Below, piece after piece: positions 6,407 to 6,709 of a stretch of DNA of 6,709 nt. Both the position numbers and the translations under genes were made by a program. Below the pieces are notes generated by a model. The model searched no databases. It was not told where the DNA came from and saw only the letters and a program-made list of their open reading frames with translations. The stretch is from Prevotella sp. (lineage in GTDB: Bacteria; Bacteroidota; Bacteroidia; Bacteroidales; Dysgonomonadaceae): contig JAISKQ010000120.1 of NCBI GenBank assembly GCA_031260865.1, forward strand, positions 1 to 6,709, given 5' to 3'. Position 1 is the stretch's first letter; every line of letters starts with the position of its first letter.

Positions 6407-6492
6407 GATTCCTATTCTTTCTTGTAACTCGTAACTACTTTCATTACATCAAATACCTCCTTGTTTCAATCGAATAGATAGAAGCTAAATCC

Positions 6493-6700
6493 GCTCTCGT
6501 TAGAGAGCTTATCTGTATAGGCAGTACGCTCAGCGTACTGTAAACGAGTATCATCATCCTCTATCCCTTGCCTGCATCGCAGGCTAACTTGTCCTTCTAA
6601 AAAAGGTTTGCTCTCTAACGAGAGCAGAGGTTAGCGGTTGACCATTTTTGTACAGTACGCTGAGCGTACTGCCTATATAGGTGTGCTTTCTAACGAAAGC
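6493..6700. repeat. Large nested palindromic element, BIME/REP-like
   Basis: The 50-nt arms 6493-6542 and 6651-6700 are reverse complements at 44 of 50 positions. Each arm holds a small hairpin (GCTCTC-GTTA-GAGAGC at 6493-6508; GCTTTC-TAAC-GAAAGC at 6685-6700) and the 19-nt palindrome CAGTACGCTCAGCGTACTG (6522-6540) or its exact reverse complement (6653-6671). The middle holds a further hairpin GCCTGC-ATC-GCAGGC (6570-6584) and GCTCTC-TAAC-GAGAGC (6610-6625), the exact reverse complement of the first hairpin. The layout recalls paired REP sequences (BIMEs). No function can be assigned, and it may continue past the window. Confidence 0.7.
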
Positions 6701-6709
6701 TTCTTTAGT

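Larger units (their letters stand above)
5516..6709. other. Gene-free, repeat-rich intergenic region
   Basis: I see no credible protein gene or tRNA/rRNA in this stretch of about 1.2 kb. It contains six copies of a three-box repeat, a MITE-like structured segment, short tandem repeats such as CTTGTAA, AT-rich filler at 5661-5722, and a large palindromic element at the end. The region continues past the window edge, so the gene on its far side is not visible. Confidence 0.8.

Noticed and set aside
6493..6700. Integron attC site
   Set aside because: The hairpins contain GTTA/TAAC but do not fit the RYYYAAC and GTTRRRY ends, and no cassette gene is visible.

Overview
The window looks like chromosomal DNA from a member of the Bacteroidales, plausibly Parabacteroides (inferred, not proven). 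The reasons are a TonB-dependent receptor with an N-terminal carboxypeptidase-regulatory-like domain, AT-rich translation starts without a clear Shine-Dalgarno sequence, an exact match to the Bacteroides-type -7 hexamer pattern TAnnTTTG, and long AT-rich repetitive intergenic DNA.

Left block, + strand (9-4122): a DinF-like MATE transporter is followed 43 nt later by a small, exported or anchored cysteine-rich protein, and 87 nt after that by a 736-residue TonB-dependent outer-membrane receptor. The receptor has only two cysteines, adjacent in its plug domain. The small protein has nine, including three CC pairs, and a Pro-Pro tail. Together they suggest an envelope system that handles a metal or thiol-reactive ligand; the ligand is not shown by the sequence.

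Convergent junction (4121-4251): two tandem copies of a unit of about 50 nt, then a 12-bp AT-rich inverted repeat overlapping the end of the minus-strand operon.

Middle block, - strand (5515 down to 4239): a tight three-gene operon encodes a Dabb-family stress-responsive alpha/beta-barrel protein, an AlkD/DNA_alkylation HEAT-like protein and a three-helix membrane protein of unknown function. Both gene junctions have the same sequence, TAAGATG, with one base between stop and start.

Right block (5516-6709): about 1.2 kb with no credible gene but much structure. It holds six copies of a three-box repeat, GT(A/G)AC-N4-GTAAC-N9-GTAAC. Between two of these lies a 344-nt segment with 20-bp imperfect terminal inverted repeats and internal stems (MITE-like). 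The window ends in a large nested palindromic element with 50-nt arms of 44/50 identity and one compensated base pair (BIME/REP-like). This repeat-rich region is the least ordinary part of the window. The protein-coding part is mostly recognisable families, the receptor and cysteine-rich protein pair being the most interesting.
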